DNA of 19,567 nucleotides from Spirochaeta sp. (GCA_020054965.1 JAIMZO010000006.1:1-19567); one strand, 5' to 3'. Positions 6,578 through 13,989 are shown, numbered from the stretch's first letter. Notes: generated by a model not told the origin, from the sequence alone. Made by a program: numbers and translations.

Positions 6578-7462
6578 TCAGTCGCCGATCTTCGTCCCGC
6601 TCACCTTCGCGTAGTAGCGGGCCAGCGCACTGTGGTCGTCGCCCCCGAACCCGTCGGCGTGCAGCGTCTCCATCATCTCCCTCACATACGCGGTCAAGGG
6701 CAGGGGCGATCCCACCCCGTGGCCCGTGTCAAGCGCATTGGCAAGGTCCTTGATGTGCAGGTCGATCTTGAACCCCGGCTTAAAGTTCGATTCCATCATC
6801 ATCGGTGCCTTCGCGTTCATCACCGTGGAACCGGCCAGCCCCCCCTTGATCGCGTCGAACACCAGGTGCGGGTCGACCCCGGCCTTCTTCACCAGCGTGA
6901 ACGCCTCACTGACCGCCGCTATGTTCAGCGCCACGATGATCTGGTTCGCAAGCTTGGTCGTGTTCCCTGCCCCGATCGGACCGCAGTGCACCGCACTGGC
7001 CCCCATGACCAGCAGGATATCCTTCAGCTCCTCGAACAGTTCCTTCTCCCCGCCGACCATGATCGCCAGCGTACCGTCGATCGCCTTGGGCTCCCCGCCG
7101 GAGACCGGGGCATCGAGCATCCTCACGCCCTTCTCTGCACAGGCCTTCTCCACCTCCTGGCTTGCAAGCGGCGCAATCGAGCTCATGTCAACCAGCTTCA
7201 GGCCCGCCTTCGCCCCCTCGAGCACTCCATTCTCACCCAGCACCACGCTCTTCACGTGCGGGCTGTTGGGAAGCATCGTGATCACCAGGGGTACCTGGCT
7301 TGCCACATCAGCTGCTGAGGCTCCGGCTACAGCGCCCGCTGCAACCACCTCTTCCACACTCGCCTTGTTCAGGTCGAAACACACCACCTCATGTCCTGCC
7401 TTCAGCAGGTTCTTTGCCATGGGCTTGCCCATGATCCCCAGTCCGATAAATCCAATCTTCAT
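6578..7462 (-). CDS. garR: 2-hydroxy-3-oxopropionate (tartronate semialdehyde) reductase
   Basis: Reduces tartronate semialdehyde to D-glycerate with NAD(P)H. The 294-residue protein is a close match to E. coli GarR. It has the dinucleotide loop GLGIMG (7-12), TMLPNSPHV (62-70), LGENGVLEGAK (75-85), MSSIAPLAS (93-101), substrate loop DAPVSGGEPKAIDGTL (117-132), catalytic K170 in GAGNTTKLANQ, and FKPGFKIDLHIKDLANALD. The ATG at 7462 is chosen because GAGGAG lies just upstream and homologues begin with MKIGFIG. The reading frame is open further upstream to about 7603, but that part is unrelated to the family. It is the first gene of a pair with the DHDPS-family lyase and shares its GC-rich character. 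The close paralogue GlxR cannot be excluded by eye, but the chemistry is the same. Confidence 0.95.
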   Translation of the reverse strand: MKIGFIGLGIMGKPMAKNLLKAGHEVVCFDLNKASVEEVVAAGAVAGASAADVASQVPLVITMLPNSPHVKSVVLGENGVLEGAKAGLKLVDMSSIAPLASQEVEKACAEKGVRMLDAPVSGGEPKAIDGTLAIMVGGEKELFEELKDILLVMGASAVHCGPIGAGNTTKLANQIIVALNIAAVSEAFTLVKKAGVDPHLVFDAIKGGLAGSTVMNAKAPMMMESNFKPGFKIDLHIKDLANALDTGHGVGSPLPLTAYVREMMETLHADGFGGDDHSALARYYAKVSGTKIGD

Positions 7463-7510
7463 TGTATATCTCCTCATTACATATATATTGATCAGGTATA
7501 ACGAAGATGA

Positions 7511-7538
7511 TATGCCGAATGCCGACATGACGGGCATA
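7511..7538 (-). repeat. Inverted repeat in the garR leader
   Basis: TATGCC (7511-7516) and GGCATA (7533-7538) form a six-pair stem enclosing 16 bases that include a tandem ATGCCGA direct repeat. It lies in the untranslated leader of garR, about 50 bases from the ATG. It could be a second operator or a leader hairpin, and nothing identifies it further. Confidence 0.3.
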
Positions 7539-7542
7539 CCAT

Positions 7543-7575
7543 TATCCCTAGAAGCACCAGTGGCTCCTAGGGATA
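7543..7575. promoter_or_regulatory. Long operator-like palindrome at the garR promoter
   Basis: TATCCCTAG (7543-7551) and CTAGGGATA (7567-7575) are perfect inverted arms separated by 15 bases. AGC/GCT (53-55 with 63-65 of the 7500s) extends the symmetry inward. One arm overlaps the -10 element and the predicted start point of garR, so a bound protein would block initiation. As DNA this reads best as a repressor site; if transcription starts further upstream it would be a stable leader hairpin. Confidence 0.45.
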
Positions 7576-7603
7576 GAGTAAGGGGAGACTTTAATTCTGT
7601 CAA
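7575..7603 (-). promoter_or_regulatory. Candidate promoter of garR-lyase
   Basis: On the minus strand a perfect TTGACA (7598-7603) is followed after 17 bases by TACTCT (7575-7580), a weak -10. The AT-rich stretch 7604-7690 upstream carries several further TATAAT-like sequences, so other start points are possible. The gap 7463-7701 holds no gene. Confidence 0.4.
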
Positions 7604-7701
7604 CTAAAATTATAGTTTCTTACAGTAGTATTATATTTTTTTAACCATGTTATATAAAATTCAAACTGCATTATATAGACAGGCTTAAAAGACTTCTCAT
7701 G

Positions 7702-8658
7702 CTAGCCATTCACTACATTCTGCCTTGCACCGGAGAGAAAGCCCTTCAGGTTTGCAACAGCGATATCCATCAATCTCTGACGGCTTTCCCTTGGGGCCCA
7801 GCTGATATGGGGTGTGATCAGGCAATTCTTGGCCTGCAAGAGAGGGTTATCCTCCCTGATCGGCTCAGAGGAGACGACATCCAATCCAGCAGCAGCAATC
7901 TTTCCACTGTTGAGGGCATCTGCAAGGTCCTGCTCCACGATGAGTGGCCCTCTGCTGTTGTTGATCAGGATTACCCCATCCTTCATCTTTGCGATGCTTT
8001 CCTTGTTGATGATACCCTCGGTTTCAGGGAAGAGAGGACAGTGCAAGGCGATCACATCACTTTCAGACAACAAGGTATCCAGGGAAACATACTCATCTTT
8101 CAGCTCGGGATTCTGATAGGAATCATAGGCAATGACCTTCATGCCAAAAGCTTTGGCAATCCTGCCTGTCGCCTGCCCTATCCTTCCATACCCGATGATT
8201 CCCATCGTCTTGCCAGCAAGCTCAATGAGTGGGTAGTCCCAGAAACAGAAATCAGGAGCCTTGCTCCATCTCCCTTCCTTGACTGCATCACTGTGGTGTT
8301 GCACGTGATGGCAGATTTCAAGTAACAAGGCAAACACAAACTGTGCCACGGCATCCGTCCCATAGGTTGGAATGTTGGTGACCACCACACCCCTCTCCTT
8401 TGCTGCCTGGATATCAACTACATTGTACCCGGTAGCCAGTACCCCGATATATTGCATCCTCTCAGCATTCTTTATGGTCTCGGCTGTAAGCGGGGTCTTG
8501 TTGGTAATGACAATATCAGCATCAGCGATACGCTGTGCAATCAAATCATCAGGAGTACGGTCATATACTGTCACATCTCCCAGTTCTGCAAACCCATCCC
8601 AGCTCAGGTCCCCTGGGTTCTCCGTATATCCATCCAGAATGACTATCGTATGTTGCAT
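7702..8658 (-). CDS. D-2-hydroxyacid dehydrogenase, probable glycerate dehydrogenase/hydroxypyruvate reductase
   Basis: A 318-residue NAD-dependent dehydrogenase of the D-isomer family. The nucleotide loop GYGRIG is at 156-161, with D179 at the end of the next strand favouring NAD over NADP. The catalytic triad is R236 (NNSRGP), E265 (VVSSEPIREDNP) and H284 (TPHISWAP). The subfamily with TPHISWAPRESRQRL near the C-terminus is commonly annotated as glycerate dehydrogenase. GAGGAG precedes the ATG. It lies between the KamA-family gene and garR, with 114 and 239 bases of gap, so it may be transcribed alone. Since GarR makes glycerate, oxidation of glycerate to hydroxypyruvate or reduction of a side product would fit the locus. 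The exact substrate cannot be read from sequence. No glycerate kinase is present in the window. Confidence 0.9.
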   Translation of the reverse strand: MQHTIVILDGYTENPGDLSWDGFAELGDVTVYDRTPDDLIAQRIADADIVITNKTPLTAETIKNAERMQYIGVLATGYNVVDIQAAKERGVVVTNIPTYGTDAVAQFVFALLLEICHHVQHHSDAVKEGRWSKAPDFCFWDYPLIELAGKTMGIIGYGRIGQATGRIAKAFGMKVIAYDSYQNPELKDEYVSLDTLLSESDVIALHCPLFPETEGIINKESIAKMKDGVILINNSRGPLIVEQDLADALNSGKIAAAGLDVVSSEPIREDNPLLQAKNCLITPHISWAPRESRQRLMDIAVANLKGFLSGARQNVVNG

Positions 8659-8772
8659 AGTGCCTCCTCATATGCATAGCCTAGCCTACATTTCTCCCTT
8701 TCCTCAATCATCCAAAGACGACTATTCCCCTCCATGCTGCAGAAGGGAGATAGCGTGAACCTGATAAAGAAG

Positions 8773-10905
8773 TTACCGAACCACACCCTCAAATACTGGA
8801 TTACGGGGCGCAAGGCTTCCAGCAGAATACCCCCAGATGGAGGCATATTCAGCAGGGTCCTCCCCCATTTTCTCCAACTGTCTCAGATAATGGGCTATCG
8901 ACTTGGATTCGATGATGACAACAGAGCCCATCTCCTCGATCACCTTGCTGTGTGGTCTGGTGTGGTCGAACGCAAACTCCAGGATACGCCTCCCGTCATC
9001 GGTAATACCGATGGTCCTGAAGGTGTTGCTCTTTCCCACTCCCGGCAGGTTGATCGTATTCCGGTCCGTTGCAAGGAATGGGATCTCAGCCCCCTCACGA
9101 ACCATGTTGATCTGTTCTACCATCTTCTCCGCCTCACTCATGAAGGGACGAAGCGTGGCGAGATACCGCTGAGGAACCTGTCCGATGGAACTCTCTTCAA
9201 GTTGCTCCTGCATGCTTCTTGCATTGGTCGCAAACAACTCTCGGTTCTCCTTGAAGCCCTTGACCGTGAAGGTATAGTAAGGAAGGACGCCGATATCATT
9301 GAGTACCTTACGCAGTTTTGCCGTATGGCCACGTCTGCTGGCAGCGACCGTGAAGACTTCCTGGTTGGTAACCGCCCAACCGGCATCAAGCAATCGCCTG
9401 ATCGCCTTCCTGGTATCGGGGGTAATTTCCATGGCCGAGGAGATGTGCGTCTGGATCACACACTGGTCAATGCCCAAGATTTGTGCCTCGGCCTTGAAAT
9501 CGGCAAGCACCTGGATGAGTTCCTTGGTGACTCGCTGGGGGAGATAGACCGGGAGTTTTGTCCCAAGACGGACCCTACGCATGGGAGCATACTGAGCATC
9601 TTGCGGTCGTTGTTTGTTGTCTTCCAGTTTCTGCCTTGCCATCTCAAGTACTGCGTCCAGGATTGAACGCAGGGATTTCACCGAGCTCATGAAAGCATCC
9701 CCCCCGGTGATCAGGATATCCCAAAGGTAGGGATCATTCCTGAAATACTCCATATTGACGGAAAGCTGCTCTTCCCAGGTCCGCTTCGGACGAAGTTTCT
9801 CCAGCTCAAAGTTGAATCGTCCTGCCTGGAAGTCGTACATTCTCTGGCAGTAGGAGCATAACCCTCCGCAGGCTCTTCCCATGGTATCTGGAATAAAAAT
9901 GGCGACCGTTGGGTACCTTCGGTGGACATTGTGGGAGGGAAGCAACCACCCTGCGGCATTGGGCTCCCCTGGTTTTGCAATATCCTCTTTCTCCCAGGCA
10001 ACAATGGAACCAAACTCCTCCAGGAGGTCCTGACTGTAGAAGAGATAGGCACGTAAGGCGAGGTCACTCCCTGGATGCTCCTGCATCGCCCTTGGACGGG
10101 TATCGATGAGAGAGAGGAAGTAGGGAGTGGCAAAGATGGGAATACCCTTTCTCTGTGACTCCTTCATGACCCTGAGCGTCTCAGCATCCATGCTGTTACC
10201 AAGATAATGATTGAGTTCCTCCGTGCTCCTCAAGGCAAAGTGCAAGTGGAATCGGTCCTCCTTCCACCATGCGAGCACCTGCTTGCGCTTTTGCTCATGA
10301 CTCATGCCATCCTTGAACTGATACAAGGAGCTTTTTCTCCGTCTATCCTCGATACGCTTGATCAGGAGCTCAACAATTCGCTCCTTGTTCTTCGTCCTCC
10401 AAGCGATCACCTCAGGATCCAGACCACTTGGATGGGAAGCCATCCACTGTTCCACCTGACTTCTCGAGGGGATTACACGGTCCTCCACCCCACTCATCTG
10501 GCCGATGAGATGAGCCATATCCTCAAGGAAATCGAGATGAACCGACGGCTCTTGTCCCAACAAGACGCGCCTCAAGAGCGAAATGGGACGCGAGGTCACC
10601 GGCTCCCCATGGAGGTTGAGGTCTTCATAGACATCCCCCTCATGGTCGAGATAGTCCATCATCCTAAGGTATGCCATCGAGGTGCTCATCAAGGTATAGT
10701 AGTCCTGTTCGGTTCTTCCTTCACCGGTATAATATGACCATGCTTTTGGGTATCTCTGTTGCATCGTTTCAGCTATCTTTTCACGAAGAGTAGCTACCAA
10801 AGCCACATCATCAAGCTTCTGGTCAAGGAACAAGGAGATAAGTTCTGGATTGTCTGCCTTCATCCTGGTGACAAGTTCAGTAATACGATTGATAGATGTA
10901 TTCAT
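8773..10905 (-). CDS. KamA-family radical SAM protein (lysine 2,3-aminomutase-like), long form
   Basis: A 710-residue cytoplasmic protein. The radical SAM cluster motif CxxxCxxC is C346, C350 and C353 (RACGGLCSYC), followed by the KamA-type DILITGGDAFM (396-406) in place of the usual SGGDP. Near the C-terminus LPGVGKSNTF places K625 where aminomutases bind PLP. The first 340 residues are an extension absent from classical KamA enzymes of about 420 residues; this half is mostly charged and helical with no motif I recognise. The ATG at 10905 is chosen because the frame upstream offers only a TTG (10941) that is itself part of a -35 box. There is no Shine-Dalgarno sequence. Family membership is firm, but the substrate (lysine, another amino acid or a peptide) is not. 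It is followed 114 bases later by the hydroxyacid dehydrogenase gene and is divergent from the DUF2156 gene. Confidence 0.88.
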   Translation of the reverse strand: MNTSINRITELVTRMKADNPELISLFLDQKLDDVALVATLREKIAETMQQRYPKAWSYYTGEGRTEQDYYTLMSTSMAYLRMMDYLDHEGDVYEDLNLHGEPVTSRPISLLRRVLLGQEPSVHLDFLEDMAHLIGQMSGVEDRVIPSRSQVEQWMASHPSGLDPEVIAWRTKNKERIVELLIKRIEDRRRKSSLYQFKDGMSHEQKRKQVLAWWKEDRFHLHFALRSTEELNHYLGNSMDAETLRVMKESQRKGIPIFATPYFLSLIDTRPRAMQEHPGSDLALRAYLFYSQDLLEEFGSIVAWEKEDIAKPGEPNAAGWLLPSHNVHRRYPTVAIFIPDTMGRACGGLCSYCQRMYDFQAGRFNFELEKLRPKRTWEEQLSVNMEYFRNDPYLWDILITGGDAFMSSVKSLRSILDAVLEMARQKLEDNKQRPQDAQYAPMRRVRLGTKLPVYLPQRVTKELIQVLADFKAEAQILGIDQCVIQTHISSAMEITPDTRKAIRRLLDAGWAVTNQEVFTVAASRRGHTAKLRKVLNDIGVLPYYTFTVKGFKENRELFATNARSMQEQLEESSIGQVPQRYLATLRPFMSEAEKMVEQINMVREGAEIPFLATDRNTINLPGVGKSNTFRTIGITDDGRRILEFAFDHTRPHSKVIEEMGSVVIIESKSIAHYLRQLEKMGEDPAEYASIWGYSAGSLAPRNPVFEGVVR

Positions 10906-10911
10906 GCCATA

Positions 10912-10941
10912 AAGATACAGGTATGGGTTGCCAGGTGTCAA
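10912..10941 (-). promoter_or_regulatory. Candidate promoter giving a leaderless KamA-family mRNA
   Basis: On the minus strand a perfect TTGACA (10936-10941) and TATCTT (10912-10917) are 18 bases apart. The ATG at 10905 begins seven bases after the -10, so transcription would start at or next to the start codon. The absence of a ribosome binding site agrees with this. Confidence 0.45.
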
Positions 10942-11042
10942 GCATTCTATTTTAGTATATATATTATATATAGTTACATCCGTTCATGACTCCAGTTTTT
11001 TTCCTTCAGTACGCTCATTTTCCTCTCTCTGGTTACATCGCC

Positions 11043-11070
11043 CAGAGCCCCACCACCCCTCTCAGAGCCC
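11043..11070 (+). repeat. Direct repeat CAGAGCCC spaced 20 bases, upstream of the DUF2156 promoter
   Basis: CAGAGCCC occurs at 11043-11050 and 11063-11070, two helical turns apart, ending eight bases before the -35 element. The placement would suit an activator, but eight-base repeats in C-rich sequence can be chance. Confidence 0.25.
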
Positions 11071-11078
11071 TTCCCGCC

Positions 11079-11107
11079 TTGACTATCCTCAGAAAAAAAC
11101 GTATGAA
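11079..11107 (+). promoter_or_regulatory. Candidate promoter of the DUF2156-GNAT pair
   Basis: TTGACT (11079-11084), a 17-base spacer and TATGAA (11102-11107). The predicted start near 11114 leaves a leader of about 19 bases with AGAGG before the ATG at 11133. It also argues against the in-frame ATG at 11103, which lies inside the -10. Confidence 0.5.
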
Positions 11108-11132
11108 TATATGCGAATATATTAGAGGTATT

Positions 11133-11999
11133 ATGTTAGAATTCCATACACCGTCCCCCGCGGACAAACACCTGTTTCCTGATCACAGCAAGCACCTCGC
11201 CTATGAATATTACTACTCGTATGTTGCACTCTGGGCAGATGCAATCGGCATCACCATCTGCAAGACAGATACTGCCTTGTATATGCATCTTGAAGAGGAC
11301 GATTGTTTCCTGCTTCCCATCACCGACGACCTTCCTTCTGCAATGCAGGAACTTGAAGAGCACTGCAGGGAAACCGGACAACGCTTTCTCCTGGAATGTG
11401 TACCCTCCAAGGAAGCAGCGCAGCTGAAAGCGATGGGTTACCAGGCCGAACATGTCAGGAACCTTGATGACTATCTCTACGAAAGTGAGAAGCTCATCAA
11501 GCTCTCCGGCAAGAAATTGCAGAGCAAGCGTAACCACATCAATCAATTTGAGAAGCACTACACCTATTCAGTACGCCCCTTGAACAGTAAGGAACTACGT
11601 GAGGAGTGTTACAGGATGGCTTCCACCACCTGGCTTGACGGCAAGGATTGCACGACCAAGGAGATCAGGGATGAACTGAGAGCGCTCAAGCGAGCTCTCG
11701 ACGGTTGGGATGAACTCAACTTCAAAGGGATTCTTGTCTGTGTAGACCACAACCTCACCGCATTTACCATCGGGGAAATCATCGATGAGGAAATGGCCAT
11801 CGTACACTTTGAGAAGGCCGATACGTCCTACAAGGGAATCTACTCAGTCATCAACCAGCTCTTCGTCAGTGAATATCTCTCGGATGTTCATTATGTGAAC
11901 AGGCAAGAGGATGCCGGCATTGCTGGACTCAGGAAAGCAAAGCTCTCCTACAAGCCGGATCTCATGGTCGAGAAGTACCGGGTAACAAAACAACCATGA
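11133..11999 (+). CDS. DUF2156 protein (FemAB/phosphatidylglycerol lysyltransferase C-terminal-like)
   Basis: A 288-residue soluble protein of the DUF2156 family, which has a tandem GNAT-like fold related to the catalytic part of MprF. Hallmarks are LSGKKLQSKRNHINQF in the middle (about 126-141) and VNRQEDAGIAGLRKAKLSYKP near the C-terminus, both strongly conserved in the family. There is no membrane segment, so unlike MprF it would act in the cytoplasm. AGAGG lies five bases before the chosen ATG; the frame is open upstream to 10986, but that part contains the promoter. It overlaps the following GNAT gene by four bases (ATGA), so the two are translationally coupled. An aminoacyl or acyl transfer reaction is likely from the fold, but the substrate is unknown. 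Confidence 0.87.
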   Translation: MLEFHTPSPADKHLFPDHSKHLAYEYYYSYVALWADAIGITICKTDTALYMHLEEDDCFLLPITDDLPSAMQELEEHCRETGQRFLLECVPSKEAAQLKAMGYQAEHVRNLDDYLYESEKLIKLSGKKLQSKRNHINQFEKHYTYSVRPLNSKELREECYRMASTTWLDGKDCTTKEIRDELRALKRALDGWDELNFKGILVCVDHNLTAFTIGEIIDEEMAIVHFEKADTSYKGIYSVINQLFVSEYLSDVHYVNRQEDAGIAGLRKAKLSYKPDLMVEKYRVTKQP

Positions 12000-12775
12000 T
12001 CATAGAACGTGCAAAACCCAGTGACTACCAGGAACTCAAGCAACTCTGGCTCGTCGTTTTCAACGAAGAGCCAGCCTTCCTGGAGCACTTTTTTGCAACG
12101 CGAATCTCCTATCAGGACATCTTTGTCGCACGTGAGGACGATAAGCTGGTCAGTGCACTGCATGCGCTCCCCTTGTATTATCACAAACGGGGGGAGGAAC
12201 ATCCAACAAGCTACATCGTTGGGGCTGCGACCTACAAGGAGTACCGAAGGCGGGGGATCATGGGAAAGCTCCTGGAAGCAACCAGGCAGGCCTATGACCA
12301 CCCCATCACACTCTTTCCCGCAGTCAGGCCATTCTATGAGGCAAACGGGTATTTCACCACCTCCAGTGTGCTCTCCTTCACCCTCGAAGCAAAAAACGGG
12401 GGGGGAGAGAGTCTCGCTGTCCAATATACCTACCAGGACCTGGATAGAATTTACCGAAAAGCTACCAGTGAAGAGGGTGCCCTCCTACGAGATGAAAAGG
12501 CATGGTCCTTCCTCACCGACGGCTATGAAGTGCTCTCTGTGGAGGGCGGCTACGCCTTTATCAGCGAGGGTAAGGCTGTAGAGACCATGGTACTGAGCAG
12601 TGATGCTGCTTCCAGCATGCTCTCCCTTCTTAAGGAAAGAGGAATCACTGAGGTACACACACTCGCATCCTCCCCACTTGCCAAGCTACTTGGAAGGGAA
12701 ACAGGAGTGCCCATCCCGATGGGGATGAGCACCTCAAAGGAACTACAAGGTGTGTATATAGCCGAGCAGTATTAG
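11996..12775 (+). CDS. GNAT-family N-acetyltransferase (Eis-like)
   Basis: A 259-residue protein. The N-terminal half is a GNAT domain with an acetyl-CoA pyrophosphate loop at YRRRGIMGKLL (83-93), preceded by the strand YIVGAATYKEY and followed by VRPFYEANGY (110-119), a typical GNAT end motif. The C-terminal half (about 125-259) looks like the second, degenerate domain of Eis-type proteins. The start overlaps the stop of the DUF2156 gene as ATGA, which supports coupled translation and a shared task. The stop codon (12773-12775) overlaps that of the convergent secreted-protein gene. An amine or protein N-terminus is the likely acceptor by family; the true one cannot be told. Confidence 0.85.
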   Translation: MIIERAKPSDYQELKQLWLVVFNEEPAFLEHFFATRISYQDIFVAREDDKLVSALHALPLYYHKRGEEHPTSYIVGAATYKEYRRRGIMGKLLEATRQAYDHPITLFPAVRPFYEANGYFTTSSVLSFTLEAKNGGGESLAVQYTYQDLDRIYRKATSEEGALLRDEKAWSFLTDGYEVLSVEGGYAFISEGKAVETMVLSSDAASSMLSLLKERGITEVHTLASSPLAKLLGRETGVPIPMGMSTSKELQGVYIAEQY

Positions 12776-13989
12776 CGGACAACACACTCGAAATGTTGTG
12801 TCCAGGTATCACCCTTGTCATTTTTCACCTGCAAGGTGAAGGGTATTACGGTCCCTGATGGAGCATCAGAGGCAATAACGAAACGGAACGTGTTGCTCTC
12901 ACCTCGTACCTGTTGCTTATTGCTGGTGGCCCAACGGCTGTTGTTGGTACTCATCAACCCGGCATCCAATGAACCAAGATAGATTTCATCAGAGAGAATA
13001 CGGACATATTCGCTTTCGCTGCTCAGTTTTGCACGAAGCCCGGCAAGGTCGACTGTCCCGGTATTGGCATAGGAAAAGCCCATGCTCATCTGGGTATTGG
13101 TGGGAAGGGCATCCTTGTCATAATAAAGAACGGTGATATCATCAATGGCAAGCCGCTTCCAAAGCGCCTCGAAATAGCCCCCCTTTCCTACCTTTTCATA
13201 CGAGGATGGGTCAGTGATCAAGGTGCCGGTGCTCTTGTCATACCAACCTGCAAATATGGCTGATACATCATCGGTTACCGGAGTGGGAACCTCAACATCC
13301 TCACTTTCAATGAATACGTCGGTCCCGCTGAGTGGATCGACAAATCGAACCCCTTCCTGGTAGATGGCATACAGGGTCTGGTTGGTATAGCTCATCTTGA
13401 TTGTCTCTCCTGGTTGGTAGGTGACCTCATCAGGAGTCACTCCCCAACCGGCCAACACACCAAGGCGCGATGAATTCATCCTCAATTGTCCGCTGGATGG
13501 CAAGACGACCTCGCTGCCAGGGACCTTGCGAATCTGCTGCTGATACCTGTAGCGATAGTTTTCTCCCTCAGAGGAGAAGTCCAGGGTAAGGGTCGGACGG
13601 TAATAGGGGCTATTCTCATACAACCATGCTGCATATTCACTTTTCTTTGGCTCATCAAGTCCCAGAATCTCTTCAAGAAGATAGTCGCTCGTATTCTGGT
13701 CCATGTGGTAGGTGGACAGCAGGCTCAGATGCTCCCGAGCCTCATAGTAGGCTTCCCTGTCCCCTTTGGAGCGAGCCTCATACAACCGCTTACGAGCCTG
13801 CTCTGCCTCATTGGCAATCGCCTCATTGAGTTTATCGTATGACTTGGTGATCTCCTCAAGACTCTGACTGCTCAGGTCTTTGCCCTGGATGGTTGCATAC
13901 TGCTCCTCTGCTGTCGGGGTCGCAGCCACAGCAATCATCCCGACGGTGAGTATAACGGTCATCAATACAAGTATACGTATTCGTTTCAT
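12772..13989 (-). CDS. Secreted protein of unknown function with Ig-like C-terminal domain
   Basis: A 405-residue exported protein. Residues 1-23 form a signal peptide (MKR, hydrophobic core, AVA-A cleavage site). Residues about 25-90 are charged and helical, possibly coiled coil. The middle has features of a Listeria-Bacteroides (InlB B-type) repeat module: AGWGVTPDEVTYQPGETIKM and, later, FAGWYDKSTGTLITDPSSY. The last 100 residues (GFSYANTGTVDLAGLRAKL to the C-terminus, with SDAPSGTVIPFTLQVKN) resemble the beta-sandwich domain often appended to secreted peptidases and surface proteins. No catalytic motif is visible. AGGAGG lies just before the ATG at 13989; the eight in-frame codons upstream include this site, so they are excluded. 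A role at the cell surface is likely. Function is unknown. Confidence 0.75.
   Translation of the reverse strand: MKRIRILVLMTVILTVGMIAVAATPTAEEQYATIQGKDLSSQSLEEITKSYDKLNEAIANEAEQARKRLYEARSKGDREAYYEAREHLSLLSTYHMDQNTSDYLLEEILGLDEPKKSEYAAWLYENSPYYRPTLTLDFSSEGENYRYRYQQQIRKVPGSEVVLPSSGQLRMNSSRLGVLAGWGVTPDEVTYQPGETIKMSYTNQTLYAIYQEGVRFVDPLSGTDVFIESEDVEVPTPVTDDVSAIFAGWYDKSTGTLITDPSSYEKVGKGGYFEALWKRLAIDDITVLYYDKDALPTNTQMSMGFSYANTGTVDLAGLRAKLSSESEYVRILSDEIYLGSLDAGLMSTNNSRWATSNKQQVRGESNTFRFVIASDAPSGTVIPFTLQVKNDKGDTWTQHFECVVR

Noticed and set aside
5595..6614. 339-codon plus-strand frame opposite the lyase
   Set aside because: Long only because the region is GC-rich; its composition (many His, Arg, Gln, Pro) is that of an antisense frame, and the lyase on the other strand has all catalytic residues.
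7463..7603. Upstream extension of garR by 47 codons
   Set aside because: The extension runs through the promoter and palindrome, while a strong ribosome binding site and the family-typical start MKIGFIG are at 7462.
6726..7607. 293-codon plus-strand frame opposite garR
   Set aside because: It mirrors garR and shows no family motif; its apparent low-complexity Ser/Ala/Thr content is that of an antisense frame.
8722..8753. Imperfect ten-pair hairpin after the KamA-family gene as a terminator
   Set aside because: It contains a mismatch and a wobble, has a 12-base loop and has no T-run on either strand; it may be chance.
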